Positions 50,111 through 60,699 of a stretch of DNA of 64,000 nucleotides are shown piece after piece; positions within the stretch are counted from its first letter, which is position 1; each line of letters begins with the position of its first letter. Position numbers and translations under genes: made by a program. Under the pieces are notes generated by a model. That model was not told where the DNA came from. It saw nothing but the letters and a program-made list of their open reading frames with translations, and made no database searches. Location of the stretch: positions 339,638,654 through 339,702,653 of the forward strand of contig JAUPFV010000002.1 in NCBI GenBank assembly GCA_036936605.1, in the 5' to 3' direction. The stretch is from Limnanthes douglasii subsp. nivea. Taxonomy: Eukaryota; Streptophyta; Magnoliopsida; Brassicales; Limnanthaceae.

Positions 50111-50815
50111 TGAAAAGCGTAAGTTAGTCATGAAATAAATTATAAAAAACCTCATGTCCATTAACTGTTTTAAAAAAATAAAATTTTCGACATAACAAAT
50201 AATTAATAAGTACGCTCTAATTTTATTGGGTAAAAAAAAATCAACGTGCCTATTATAAAACATTTATTAGTTCTTCCTCCATTCTTTAAAAGAATGGAAG
50301 ATACTCTTCATATTTTAGTTCTACCTTCATTCTTCAAAAAAATAATATAGGAGGGCTACTCTTGATAATATAGGAGGGCTACTTTTGAGGTTTTAGTTCC
50401 TCATTAATTTTTCAAAAGAGTTAAGGGACTACTTTTATTTTATTTTATTTATTTATTCATTTAGAAAAAGAGCTCCAAAGCTACTATCTTACATACATAG
50501 AACAAACTTACTATATCTTACATAGAACAAACTTACTATATCAGAAAAGTAAAACTATCGAAATTCATTAGTTTGTAAGTCGCAATAACTTTAATAATCT
50601 ATTATTCTTTTACATACTCTCTTTTTTATGGTAAAATAGAAAAAAAAATTCAAACGAGATTTCGGTCGACGAACCTTTTTTTTAATAAAGAAAATGTCAA
50701 CACGAGCTGATACGTAGAGATCTATGAGGTTTCCTCCACTAAAGAATGTTAACGCATCAAAAGATAACATCAATCAATGTATTTTAAGAATCTTAGAAAT
50801 TCGACCGAAAAAGGC
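50111..50815. repeat. partial, diverged copy R3 of the 1.7 kb repeat
   Basis: Colinear with 16160-16810 of R1: shared TAGTCATGAAATAAATT, CCTCATGTCCATT, TTTTCGACATAAC, GGGCTACT-type lines and the closing TCTTAGAAATTCG. It sits upstream of germin B as R2 sits upstream of germin A. Confidence 0.8.
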
Positions 50816-50899
50816 TACACTATTATTTCATATATATTGAAAAATAAAATTTAAATGTGACAGAAAGAACTAAAAAAATTGTTGATAAGGTTGTAAATT

Positions 50900-51322
50900 T
50901 GTTAAGATACGGTCGCCGGCGAAAGTCACCATGACCGGTGACTGTTCTGAGGAACAAGAAACAGAACTCGACACTACAAGTGAGCTTCTGTTCTAAGGGT
51001 TAAGTCATTGGGCCAGTGTTTTCGGGTTATTCAATCAAGCCTTGGATACTATCTTGTTGGATCACAAGGGTGTCACTTAAGCCCAGCACAAGTCTACCTA
51101 GAGACCCATGTGCTATACTTGTGTCCAAACACTCACCCACATCCTGGTCATGTGTCCAAACAGCCTATATTATTCACTAACAGAAAATGTAACAAACAAA
51201 GGAATATGCTGAATGTTTGTTACACCCTATCTTGTATTTAAACAGCCAACTTGGCAAAGAAAGAATTCAGTGAAAAACATTACACAAAAATCTACTCTAT
51301 TGTTCACTCTCTATTTTCTACT
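50900..51322 (+). repeat. 5' LTR of copia-2
   Basis: 423 bp with a TATTTAAA box at 51235-51242. Ends ...TCTACT immediately before the primer-binding site. Confidence 0.97.
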
Positions 51323-51347
51323 TGGTATCAGAGCCATTCTGATCTGA

Positions 51348-54300
51348 ATGGCCAACTCTGATGAATCTCAGTCGCTTTCTTCAGAGTCATTAGGCTCCTT
51401 CTTTCCCAACAGCTCCTCTGCTGCTTCAAAAACTCTGCAGCTGCACTCAATCAATAACACAAACAATATCAGACTCGACAGAAGTAACTATCTCCTTTGG
51501 AGAACAGTTGTGTTACCCATGATCAAGGGTAACAAGGTAGGTGGCTATATCTCAGGAGAGAAAGTCTTACCTCCATGGATGAACTGATCACTCAGGTTCT
51601 TGCAGGGCTTGATGGAGACTACACACCAATAGTAGTCAGTCTTGCTGATAAAGACAGTCTTACTTGGCTTGATCTGCAGACTAGCCTTTTAACTTTTGAA
51701 AGCAGGCTAGAACAACTTCATGACCTGCAAAATACAATGAATACAATCAGTATTTCAAGTGCCAACTATGCTCAGAGAAGTGATATAAAACAACAAGTCA
51801 GCAACAACAATTTCAGAAACTATTCTGGACCAAACAAGAACTTCAACAACAATTTCAGAAACTATAGAGGAGGAAGGTCTAACTCCAACTACAGGGGTCG
51901 AAGCAGCTACTATAGAGGCAGAGGTGGAAGGTTTGCTCAAAACAAACCCACTTGCCAAATCTGTAGCAAATATGGGCACTCTGCAGTTGTTTGCTACTAC
52001 AGAGATGACCCTTCAGTCATGGGATCAAACTCTTCAGAACAACCTAAGTCTGAAAGTGATCACAGTGCCCTACTAGCAGCACAAGATACAGCATCAGATG
52101 GGGTATGGTATGCTGACAGTGGAGCCAGCCATCATGTTACAGGTAGTACCAATCAGCTGACACAGAAACATGACTACACAGGTACTAAACATGTCTTGGT
52201 TGGTAGTGGTGAGAGACTTCCAATCTCTCACATAGGTGAAACTTCCCTCTTATCATTATCTAAACAGCCTATTGTTCTTAAATCTATACTACATGTTCCC
52301 AAAATCAACAAAAACTTACTGTCTATCTCTCAACTTACCAATTATAATCATGTATTTGTTGAATTTCACAAAACTTTTTGTCTTGTGAAGGACAAAACCA
52401 CAGGGACAGTGTTGCTCAAAGGGAGATGTGAAGGTGGCCTATACAAGATGGAAACTCTTTCTAGAAATTAGCCTATCTATCCAGTCAGTTTTAATACTCA
52501 AGTCTGTTTATCTCAAAGTTCTTTGTGTTCTTATAGGGTTTGTTCTCCTAAAGTTTCTAAGGTCTCTAAATATGGATGGCATAGGAAGCTTAGCCATCCA
52601 TCTCAGTCTGTTCTAGCTAGTGTCCTTAAGTCCTGTAACCTTCAAAATGTTCCAAGTAATGAGAATAGCTTCTGTGAGGCTTGCCAGTTAGGCAAGTCTC
52701 ACACACTTTCTTACCCTCTATCTATTTTCCATGCTAACAATGTGTTGGATCTTGTTCATACTGATGTTTGGGGGCCTTCCCCTATTCTATCTACTGAGGG
52801 GTTCAGGTTCTATGTTCTTTTTCTTGATGATTTTTCAAGATATACTTGGGTCTATCCTATCAAAACTAAAGGGCATGTTACTGAAGTGTTTAAAACCTTT
52901 AAAACCTTTGTTGAAAACCAATTTGAAAGAAAAATCAAAGTAATTCAGAGTGATTGGGGGGGAGAGTTCAGACCATTGGCTACCCTAGCTAAAGAGAGTG
53001 GTATATTACTACGTAGATCTTGTCCCTACACATCAGCTCAGAATGGAAGAGTTGAGCGTAAACACAGACACATTGTGGAGACTGGTTTAACTCTTCTTGC
53101 TCAGTCTAAACTACCCTACAAATTTTGGGTTGAAGCCTTTGCCACTAGCATCTATCTCATTAACAGATTACCTACTCCTACCCTCAATAACATCTCACCT
53201 TTTGAAGCCCTATTTCACAAAAAACCTAATTATCTAGTTCTCAAAACCTTTGGCTGTGCTTGCTTTCCTTGCCTCAGACCTTACCAAACTCATAAATTCC
53301 AGTTTCACTCTCTTAAATGTGTCTTTCTAGGCTACAGTCAGAGTCATAAAGGGTATAAGTGTTTAAGTCCTACAGGGAGAATCTATGTGTCTCGAAATGT
53401 GGTGTTTAATGAGACTGACTTTCCTTTTACTTCAGGGTTTCTTCAACAACCCCAAAGCAGTCAGTCTCATTATCAGTCTGTCAATCTCTGGCTTCCTTCT
53501 CTAACTAGCTCTCTGGTTTCTGAAAGAGTAACATCTTGTACTAATCCCAACACTGATCCTTCCACTGAGCATCACACTCCTCAGTGTGCTACACAGACAG
53601 ATCACCAAACCACCTCCTCACACTCTCTGCCTAATCCACCACCTAGACCCTGCACAGACACTGCCTCTCATTCCCTCACAGACTCAGGTATTGTCACAAA
53701 GCCATATCAACACTATAACTCTCCTACCAGCCCTACACCTACACTAGTTATTGACCTTCCATTCCCTACTTCACAACACTCTCTACCACTCTCACAGCCT
53801 ACAAACACACATACTATGCAAACCAGACACAAAAGTGGTATCCATAAGCCTAGATTACCCTATGTTGGAACTATCACTACTACTAATCAGGACATGCTTA
53901 CACCTTCTAGTTTCTCTAAGGCTGCAGGGAATCCTAACTGGGTTGCTGCCATGAAGACTGAATATGCTGCTCTAATGAACAATAATACCTGGTCTTTGGT
54001 ACCTCTACCCTCTTACTCTACTTTGGTTGGTTGCAAGTGGGTCTACAAGGTCAAATATGCTATGGATGGGTCTGTCCAACGTTACAAGGCCAGGTTAGTG
54101 GCTAAGGGCTTCCACCAAACCCCTGGTGTTGATTTCTATGACACCTTTAGCCCTGTTGTGAAGGCTTCTAAAGTTCGACTTATCCTTACTATTGCTGTCT
54201 CTAAGAATTGGCATGTCAAACAACTTGACATCAACAATGCCTTCCTTAATGGGGACTTACAAGAGACTGTCTACATGCAACAGCCTCAGGGTTTTGAAGA

Positions 54301-55540
54301 TGCCAGCCATCCTACCTATGTGTGCAAATTGCACAAAGCTCTCTATGGTCTCAAACAAGCACCAAGGGCCTGGTTCTCTAAACTACGGGATACTCTCACT
54401 CTCTGGGGGTTTCAAAATTCAAGAACTGATTGCTCCCTCTTCTACCTAGTGACTACAACTACAATACTCCTCATCCTAGTTTATGTGGATGACATATTGG
54501 TCACAGGCAATAATGAAGCTTGTTTGTCTCAGTTTATTCATAATCTAAATGCCTAATACTCTCTAAAAGACATGGGCTCACTCTCTCTATTCTTAGGAAT
54601 AGAGGTTCATCGTGATGCCTCAGGGTTCTACCTTACTCAACACAACTACATTGAAAGCTTACTTGTTACTCAGGGAGCAGCCTTGTCCAAACCTTGCCCC
54701 ACTCCTCTTGCTCCTGGCACAGCTTTGTCAGCAACTACTGGATCTCTTCTGCCTTCACCTACACAGTATCGAAGCCTGTTAGGGGCACTGCAGTACCTCA
54801 CACACACTAGACCAGATATTGCCTATGCCGTAAATCGGCTTAGCCAATACCAACAGTCTCCTACAACTACTCACTGGCAATGCTTAAAAAGAATCCTACG
54901 CTACTTATCTGGATCACGGTGGTTGGGACTGCACATTCAGCCCTGTCTCCATCTTCAGCTCCATGGATATTCTGATGCTGACTGGGCCTCTTCAATCGAC
55001 GACCGACGCAGCACTGGAGCCTATTGTGTGTTTCTTGGAAAGACATTGATATCCTGGTCCTCCAAGAAACAAAACGTTGTCTCCCGATCTTCTACTGAAT
55101 CTGAGTACCGGGCACTGGCAAACTTGTCTGCTGAATTGATTTGGATTCGCTCACTGCTTACTGAACTACGAATCCCTCTCATACCCCCTTCTGTGCTATG
55201 GTGTGACAACTTGGGGGCAGGAGCTCTAGCTTCGAATCCCGTCTTCCATGCTCGCACCAAGCATATCGAGCTTGATGTGCACTTTATCAGGGACCAGGTT
55301 CTCGCCGGTGCTGCTCAGATCCGATACGTTCCCACTCAAGACCAAGTTGCTGATTCTCTCACCAAGGCGTTACCGCCGTCTCGTTTTGCCTATCTCCGTG
55401 ACAAACTCGGGCTCCTGGAGTCACCGCTCCGTTTGAGGGGGGATGTTAAGATACAGTCGCCGGCGAAAGTCACCATGACCGGTGACTGTTCTGAGGAACA
55501 AGAAACAGAACTCGACACTACAAGTGAGCTTCTGTTCTAA
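51348..55540 (+). pseudogene. copia-2 gag-pol polyprotein, lightly broken
   Basis: Gag starts at ATG 51348 (MANSDESQS; LDRSNYLLWRTVVLP) and meets a deletion with frame change near 51575. The central gag segment, roughly 120 residues by family comparison, is absent. The second frame continues with LITQVLAGLDGDY, the knuckle CQICSKYGHSAVVC, protease WYADSGASHHVTG and an in-frame TAG at 52469. Integrase follows: WHRKLSHPS, HTDVWGPSP, DDFSRYTWVYPI, IQSDWGGEF, AQNGRVERKHR. RT has GCKWVYKVKY, LDINNAFLNG, GLKQAPRAWF and YVDDILVTG. A TAA lies at 54554 (a CAA-to-TAA change would explain it), then RNase H (DADWASSIDDRRSTGAY, SSTESEYRAL). The frame runs 97 bp into the 3' LTR. Three lesions suffice to silence it, yet catalytic motifs remain. 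Confidence 0.93.
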
Positions 55541-55866
55541 GGGTTAAGTCATTGGGCCAGTGTTTTCGGGTTATTCAATCAGGCCTTGGATACTATCTTG
55601 TAGGATCACAAGGGTGTCACTTAAGCCCAGCACAAGTCTACCTAGAGACCCATGTGCTATACTTGTGTCCAAACACTCACCCACATCCTGGTCATGTGTC
55701 CAAATCGCCTATATTATTCACTAACAGAAAATGTAACAAATAAAGGAATATGCTGAATGTTTGTTACACCCTATCTTGTATTTAAACAGCCAACTTGGCA
55801 AAGAAAGAATTCAGTGAAAAACATTACACAAAAATCTACTCTATTGTTCGCTCTCTATTTTCTACT
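55444..55866 (+). repeat. 3' LTR of copia-2
   Basis: 423 bp, same length as the 5' LTR, preceded by the polypurine tract and followed by the AAATT target duplicate. Confidence 0.97.
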
Positions 55867-56020
55867 AAATTAAATGAATCAAAATATTTGACCGATTAAA
55901 AGCTTCAAGACCAATAAGCCGAACAACTACAGCCTCGAAGCCCATTCGGATGAACTTTTGAAAGCCCGACATCTTAGGTGGAGCTTTTTGCCCGACTAAA
56001 ATAATAAAAATAAATGAAAT

Positions 56021-56345
56021 ATTTAAGACAACTTCAAAACCTACTTACACAACATTAATTAACTTTTACGGCAAGATATTATAAAATAATTGGTATTCCT
56101 AAGTAGAAAATGTCATAGTGCATTAGGTTTAGATTCCTTTTCAAATGCGAATCTGTCAAAATTTGTTTTACGTATGTTCATACGTATCAATTATTTAATA
56201 AGGTAAAATTTGACAAACGTCAAGACTTTCGTATTGAGGATGGGACTAAGTCGTTAATTGTTTCATCTATAAATAGGCGTTGTCCATAAGAAATATCTAT
56301 CCATCCACACATAAAATCTTACAATAACTCATACCTCAAATCACA
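56021..56345 (+). promoter_or_regulatory. germin B promoter, TATA box at 56268-56275
   Basis: Nearly identical to 26557-26880. TATAAATA lies 78 bp before the ATG, giving an expected leader of about 45 bases. ACGTATGTTCATACGT is a near-palindrome shared by both copies. Confidence 0.75.
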
Positions 56346-57230
56346 ATGAAAACTTCTTGTTTGATTTCACGTATTGTATTCTTAGCTTTGACAGTGTGTT
56401 TTGTCTCTGCCTACGACCCAAGCCCTCTTCAGGACTTTTGTGTTGCAACTAATGACCCGTACAAAGCTGGTTTGTTCCTCTCTTTTATCTTTATTCATTT
56501 CGAAATTTTGTTGAACATCTAGTTAATTACATGTAGTATATTATATTTGGTTTGGTAAAAATTTCACTCTTTAGGTTTATGATGAAAATAAGTACACCGA
56601 AAGATTTTAGAAAGCAAACATATTGTCTTCACAAACCAACTTCCTATTTTTGTTTCTGGATTCACATTGCCTTTTTTTGGTTAATTTCTAGTATTCGTGA
56701 ATGGAAAACTATGCAAGCCCCAGATGGCAGCAACCGCAGACGATTTCTTCGCATCAGGGCTCAACATCCCTGGAATCACAACAAACAAAGTAGGCTCAAA
56801 CGTCACAACCTTCAACGTTGACAAAATCCCCGGACTCAACACTCTTGGTATATCCCTCGTGCGTATAGACTACGCACCAGGTGGCCAAAACCCACCTCAC
56901 ACTCACCCACGAGGATCGGAAATTCTAGTCCTCCTAGAAGGAACTCTTTACGTAGGGTTTGTGTCATCCAATCAGGACAACAATAGGCTGTTCACTAAAA
57001 TATTGTACCCGGGTGATGTTTTTGTGTTCCCTATTGGACAAGTTCATTTCCAGGTGAATATTGGACCGACTAATGCTGTTGCGTTTGCTGGTTTGAGTAG
57101 CCAGAATGCTGGTGTCATTACGATTGCCAATACTGTGTTTGGTTCGAATCCACCTATTGATCCTGCGGTTCTTGCGAAGGCGTTTCAGTTGGATGTTAAC
57201 ACTGTCAAAGATCTTCAAGTCAAGTTCTGA
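56346..57230 (+). CDS. germin-like protein B (cupin, secreted), intact
   Basis: Two exons, 56346-56469 and 56692-57230, joined across a GT...AG intron in codon 42, give 220 residues, the family's usual length. Residues 1-22 are a signal peptide, then [10 protein letters not shown]. Cys32 and Cys49 form the expected disulfide. Asn78 (NVT) is a glycosylation site. Cupin box 1 (HTHPRGSE) gives metal ligands His111, His113 and Glu118. Box 2 ([18 protein letters not shown]) gives His160. All are present. Subfamily-1 germin-like proteins are apoplastic, Mn-binding beta-barrel oligomers; some have superoxide dismutase activity, which cannot be read from sequence here. The upstream copia-2 LTR could affect its expression. 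Pseudogene A at 26881 is its duplicate. Confidence 0.95.
56470..56691 (+). other. germin B intron
   Basis: 222 bp, starts GTTTGTTCC and ends TTTCTAG. Position matches the single intron typical of this germin subfamily and that of pseudogene A, whose intron lacks about 30 bp near the 5' half. Confidence 0.9.
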
Positions 57231-57255
57231 TTGTATAAGAAGACAATAAGATATA

Positions 57256-57261
57256 AATAAA
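57256..57261 (+). terminator. germin B polyadenylation signal
   Basis: AATAAA 26 bp after the stop codon; the same signal follows pseudogene A at about 32382. Confidence 0.6.
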
Positions 57262-57481
57262 GAAGCTTTACCATGTCGGCTTTTAATTCTTTAAATAATG
57301 TTGGTTGTTGAATATTTGTGTGTTTTATTTTATTATTATAAATAAATAATGGTTTCGCTGTTGTGTTATATACATTCGTGTCTTTATGAGTGTGGTATGT
57401 TGTGTTATATACATCCGTGTGTTTATGGGTGTGATATCATTTCTCATAGGTTAAGTTATATCCTTCTAGCGTTAAATTATA

Positions 57482-57729
57482 CTTTCTCCGTCTTATAATA
57501 CGTGTCTTTCTAGCAGACATTTTTTATCTCATAAAAAAATGTCGTTCTCATTTTCCAATCCAGCATTATTACATGTATTTTACTTTCGACCAATAAAATA
57601 GTTAACTTTCTGTATAAGTTATTAACTTCATCAATCAAATTTATTTTCTTTTATTCTTTCAAAATAATTATTACTTATCTTAATATCGGGAAGAAACCTT
57701 AAAAGACTAATATTATTAGACGGAGGGAA
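57482..57729. mobile_element. Stowaway-type MITE (Tc1/mariner)
   Basis: 248 bp with terminal inverted repeats CTTTCTCCGTCTTATAATA and (reverse complement) TTCCCTCCGTCTAATAATA, flanked by TA target duplicates. The CTCCGTC core is the Stowaway signature. Segment A has the empty site AAATTATATAATTT at the matching place. No coding capacity. Confidence 0.93.
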
Positions 57730-57731
57730 TA

Positions 57732-58259
57732 TAATTTATTTTTAGGGTTTCGGACCTTTAACCTCCAAAATCTTAACTATTTCCCTATTTAAAAATTTAT
57801 ATTTTCATGTTTATCTTGTATAATCCGTTTTAGTCAAATATTTATCATATCCACTAATTTCTTAAATACTTTAGTACGTTTACATAAAAGAATTTTAGAT
57901 TCATATTTTATGTTTTTTCCCTAATTTTTTCTCTGAATAGAGTTGTATCTAATTGGTAGGTGATTTTTCATATTTTTACTCAATTTTCTTGTTTTTCTTT
58001 TGTTTTCATATGTATTTTGTTGTGTTTTTTGTTGATTTCGAAGTTTGATTTTGGATATTTGTTTAGATAAGTTGATTTGTATGTAGTAAGTTGAATTTTT
58101 ATTTCGGAATACTAGAGGTACTCGAAATCTTTTTTTGTTTCTGATTCTTTGTATTTATCTGGTTTTTACGTTGCTAATGTAGTTTATTTGTTGTATTTCA
58201 GTTAGTTTTTCATCGATTTTAGTCTCGTTTTGAGTCTCTTAAATTAATGTGTCGAGTAA
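57732..58259. other. spacer
   Basis: T-rich sequence specific to segment B; no gene or repeat supported. Confidence 0.5.
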
Positions 58260-58990
58260 AACGGTCCAGGGTTAAAATGAAGGAGATGCGAAACGTTTGT
58301 GTATGTACGTATTGATAGTTGCGAAACATGTAATTCTTCTGGAATGGTAGACGCAAAACACATTTTTGATAGATGTGAAATGTGTGTGTTTGTACATAGT
58401 GATAGTTGCGAAACATGTAATCCTTCTGGAATGGTAGATGCAAAACATGTTTTCGAAAGTTGCGAAACGTTATTTGTTCTCTAAAAAATATCACAAAACA
58501 TATCATGAGTGGTACTAGTTTTTTTAGTCTTAAAAAACAAAACCAACGGTATTTTCAGACTTTTATTCCCAGTTACGGTTTAAAAGATACATACATTTTA
58601 AATTTTTAAATTTTTTAGGGTATACGAAGAAGATGCGAAACCTTATTTGTTTTTATAGATGCGAAACCTTCTTTGTTTTGTTAGATGCGAAACCTTTTTT
58701 GTTTTGCTAGATGTCAAACATTTTTGTTTTGGTAGATGTGAAACCTGTTTAAATTATACTGGTAGATGCGAATTCAGAGCTACTATGATAGATGCTAGAT
58801 GCGAAACCAGAACCCACTAGATGTGAAACCATAACTGAGAAATGTGTGTAAAATATATATATTTTTTAAATTCAAAACATATCATGAGTGGTACTAGTTT
58901 TGTTCGTCTTAAAAAACGAAACCAATGATATTTTCGGATTCTTTTTTCGAGTTACGATTTAAAAGATACGAAATTGTAAAAATTAAAATT
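58260..58990. repeat. nested minisatellite built on GATGCGAAAC
   Basis: At least ten copies of R-GATGYGAAAC occur. There are three levels: an 87-bp pair (58314 and 58401), a 25-27-bp array (58630-58750: AGATGCGAAACCTTCTTTG type), and a ~70-bp block with ACATATCATGAGTGGTACTAG present twice (about 58499 and 58878). Confidence 0.85.
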
Positions 58991-59548
58991 AGAAAAAAAG
59001 AGTAGTTTGTTACTGGATTTTACATAAAAAAATTAGGCCTTTAACCGTAATGTTTGTTGAATGGATCTTAAATGGTAAGGCTCCCTTATTTTTATTATAA
59101 TTTATTGTTTTTAATAAAAAATAAATTTAAAAATTAAAAACAGTAATATACTTACGCGGGATATTTTTCATATAGATAACATAAATAACACAAAATCTCT
59201 GCTAATACGCTTGTCAGGTATTAAGAACCAAAAGCAGGAAACATACATCATAAATTAAGAGTGTTAGCTAAAGGAAGATTAAAACGAAGTCTGCTAAAAT
59301 TAAAATTAGAAACAATCATTTATGGTAATATGAATAAAATCATTTTTATTGAAGTTCGTCGTAAATTCATCAGCAGTAATGGAAAACTAAGACACTTTTT
59401 AAAAATAATTATTCTGATTTTATTTATTAGTTTGATCGTGTAATTTCAATTGGATATAACGAATCTTTGGATTTAGATTACGAACAACTAGAAAATGTAA
59501 GTTAAATTGTTACTGTTTGGAATACCAAAAGGGAAATTTGATTCAAAT

Positions 59549-60483
59549 TAGAGCTGGCAATGGGTCCGATGAGTGTGGGTATAGCTAAATTTGTAACTCA
59601 TCCCGTCTATATTTTTCCAAACGCATACCATAACCCGTACCTGTCGGGTAGTAATATTTTTTTCTCACGCTCGAACCCGCCGGATTCAAGTACCCATCCA
59701 CGGGTACCCATCCACGGGTACCCATTGAAGTTATGGTTTCTTTTTAAAAAAAACTACCCACTAGTCTTTAGATTTAAGCCAATTTTATAAAAAAAAAAAC
59801 CACTCCAACCTAATGCTAATTGTTATTTATTAATCATTAATACATATTTTTGGTATATGTTAGTAAATCATTTTCTTATAATTTAATTAGTTATATTATT
59901 AATTCTTCTTAAGTTTGATACTAATTTCAGAAAAAGAAAAAAAATGTTTAAAAAGTATAAATCATCAAATATAATATTAAAATCTAGAATAGTGTTTTGT
60001 GATCTATTAATAATTGATATATGTTTTGGTATATGTTAGTGATTTTTTTATTTAATAAATAATATTATTATTATAAAAAAAAGAAAAAATATATATTAAA
60101 AAGGAGAAATTGAAAAATCAAATTTAATATTTAAAATATAAAGATATTTTTCAAAATATGCAGTATCTAATGATAATTAACAAATAGTTCGTATTTTTAT
60201 AATGTTATTAATAATTAATATATGATTTTGGTATATGTTAAAAAAATTAATTCAATTAATAATATTATTAATACTTTTTAAAAGCATATTATATATATTA
60301 ATATTAAAAAAAATATTTTAAAGCTTGATAAATAATATTAAACCCATAACTCATCCGATATACGGTGGGTAGTAAATTTTCAAACCCACAACCCATCCAT
60401 GGAAAAATTTTAAAACCCATAACTCATCACATCGGGTCGGCTCGGGTCGGGTACCCGTGGTTTGGGATATATAGTCATCCCTA
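59549..60483. mobile_element. non-autonomous hAT transposon (MITE-like)
   Basis: 935 bp with ends TAGAGCTGGCAAT and (reverse complement) TAGGGATGACTAT, and an 8-bp target-site duplication ATTCAAAT at 59541-59548 and 60484-60491. Subterminal GGGTACCC and GGGTCGG motifs cluster at both ends. The middle is AT-rich with no transposase. Segment A has an empty site (TTTGATTCAGATGTGTC, about 33780). Confidence 0.93.
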
Positions 60484-60699
60484 ATTCAAATGTATCTTTG
60501 TTCTTAATGATTTACCTATCTATAAAATTTAATAGACTTTTCCCAAAGATTAATAATTTGTCATAAACTTTTAAATAAGATCACATCCACTCATGACAAC
60601 TTTTCAGAGAAAACGTTTTGGTAAAAAACACGTCGATTTATTTTTTTAAATCTTATAGAGTAACATATGTCAATAAATATAACCAAGTAATATATTGCA

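Larger units (their letters stand above)
50900..55866 (+). mobile_element. young Ty1/copia retrotransposon copia-2
   Basis: Both LTRs are 423 bp (50900-51322, 55444-55866). Target-site duplication AAATT is at 50895-50899 and 55867-55871. Primer-binding site TGGTATCAGAGCC is at 51323-51335, directly after the LTR; polypurine tract GAGGGGGGA at 55435-55443. LTRs start TGTTAAG and end TCTACT, a TG...CT pair. By eye the LTRs differ at about seven sites (near 1.7%). The body resembles Ale/Retrofit-type copia. Its 3' LTR ends 480 bp before the germin B start codon, in the same orientation. Confidence 0.97.
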
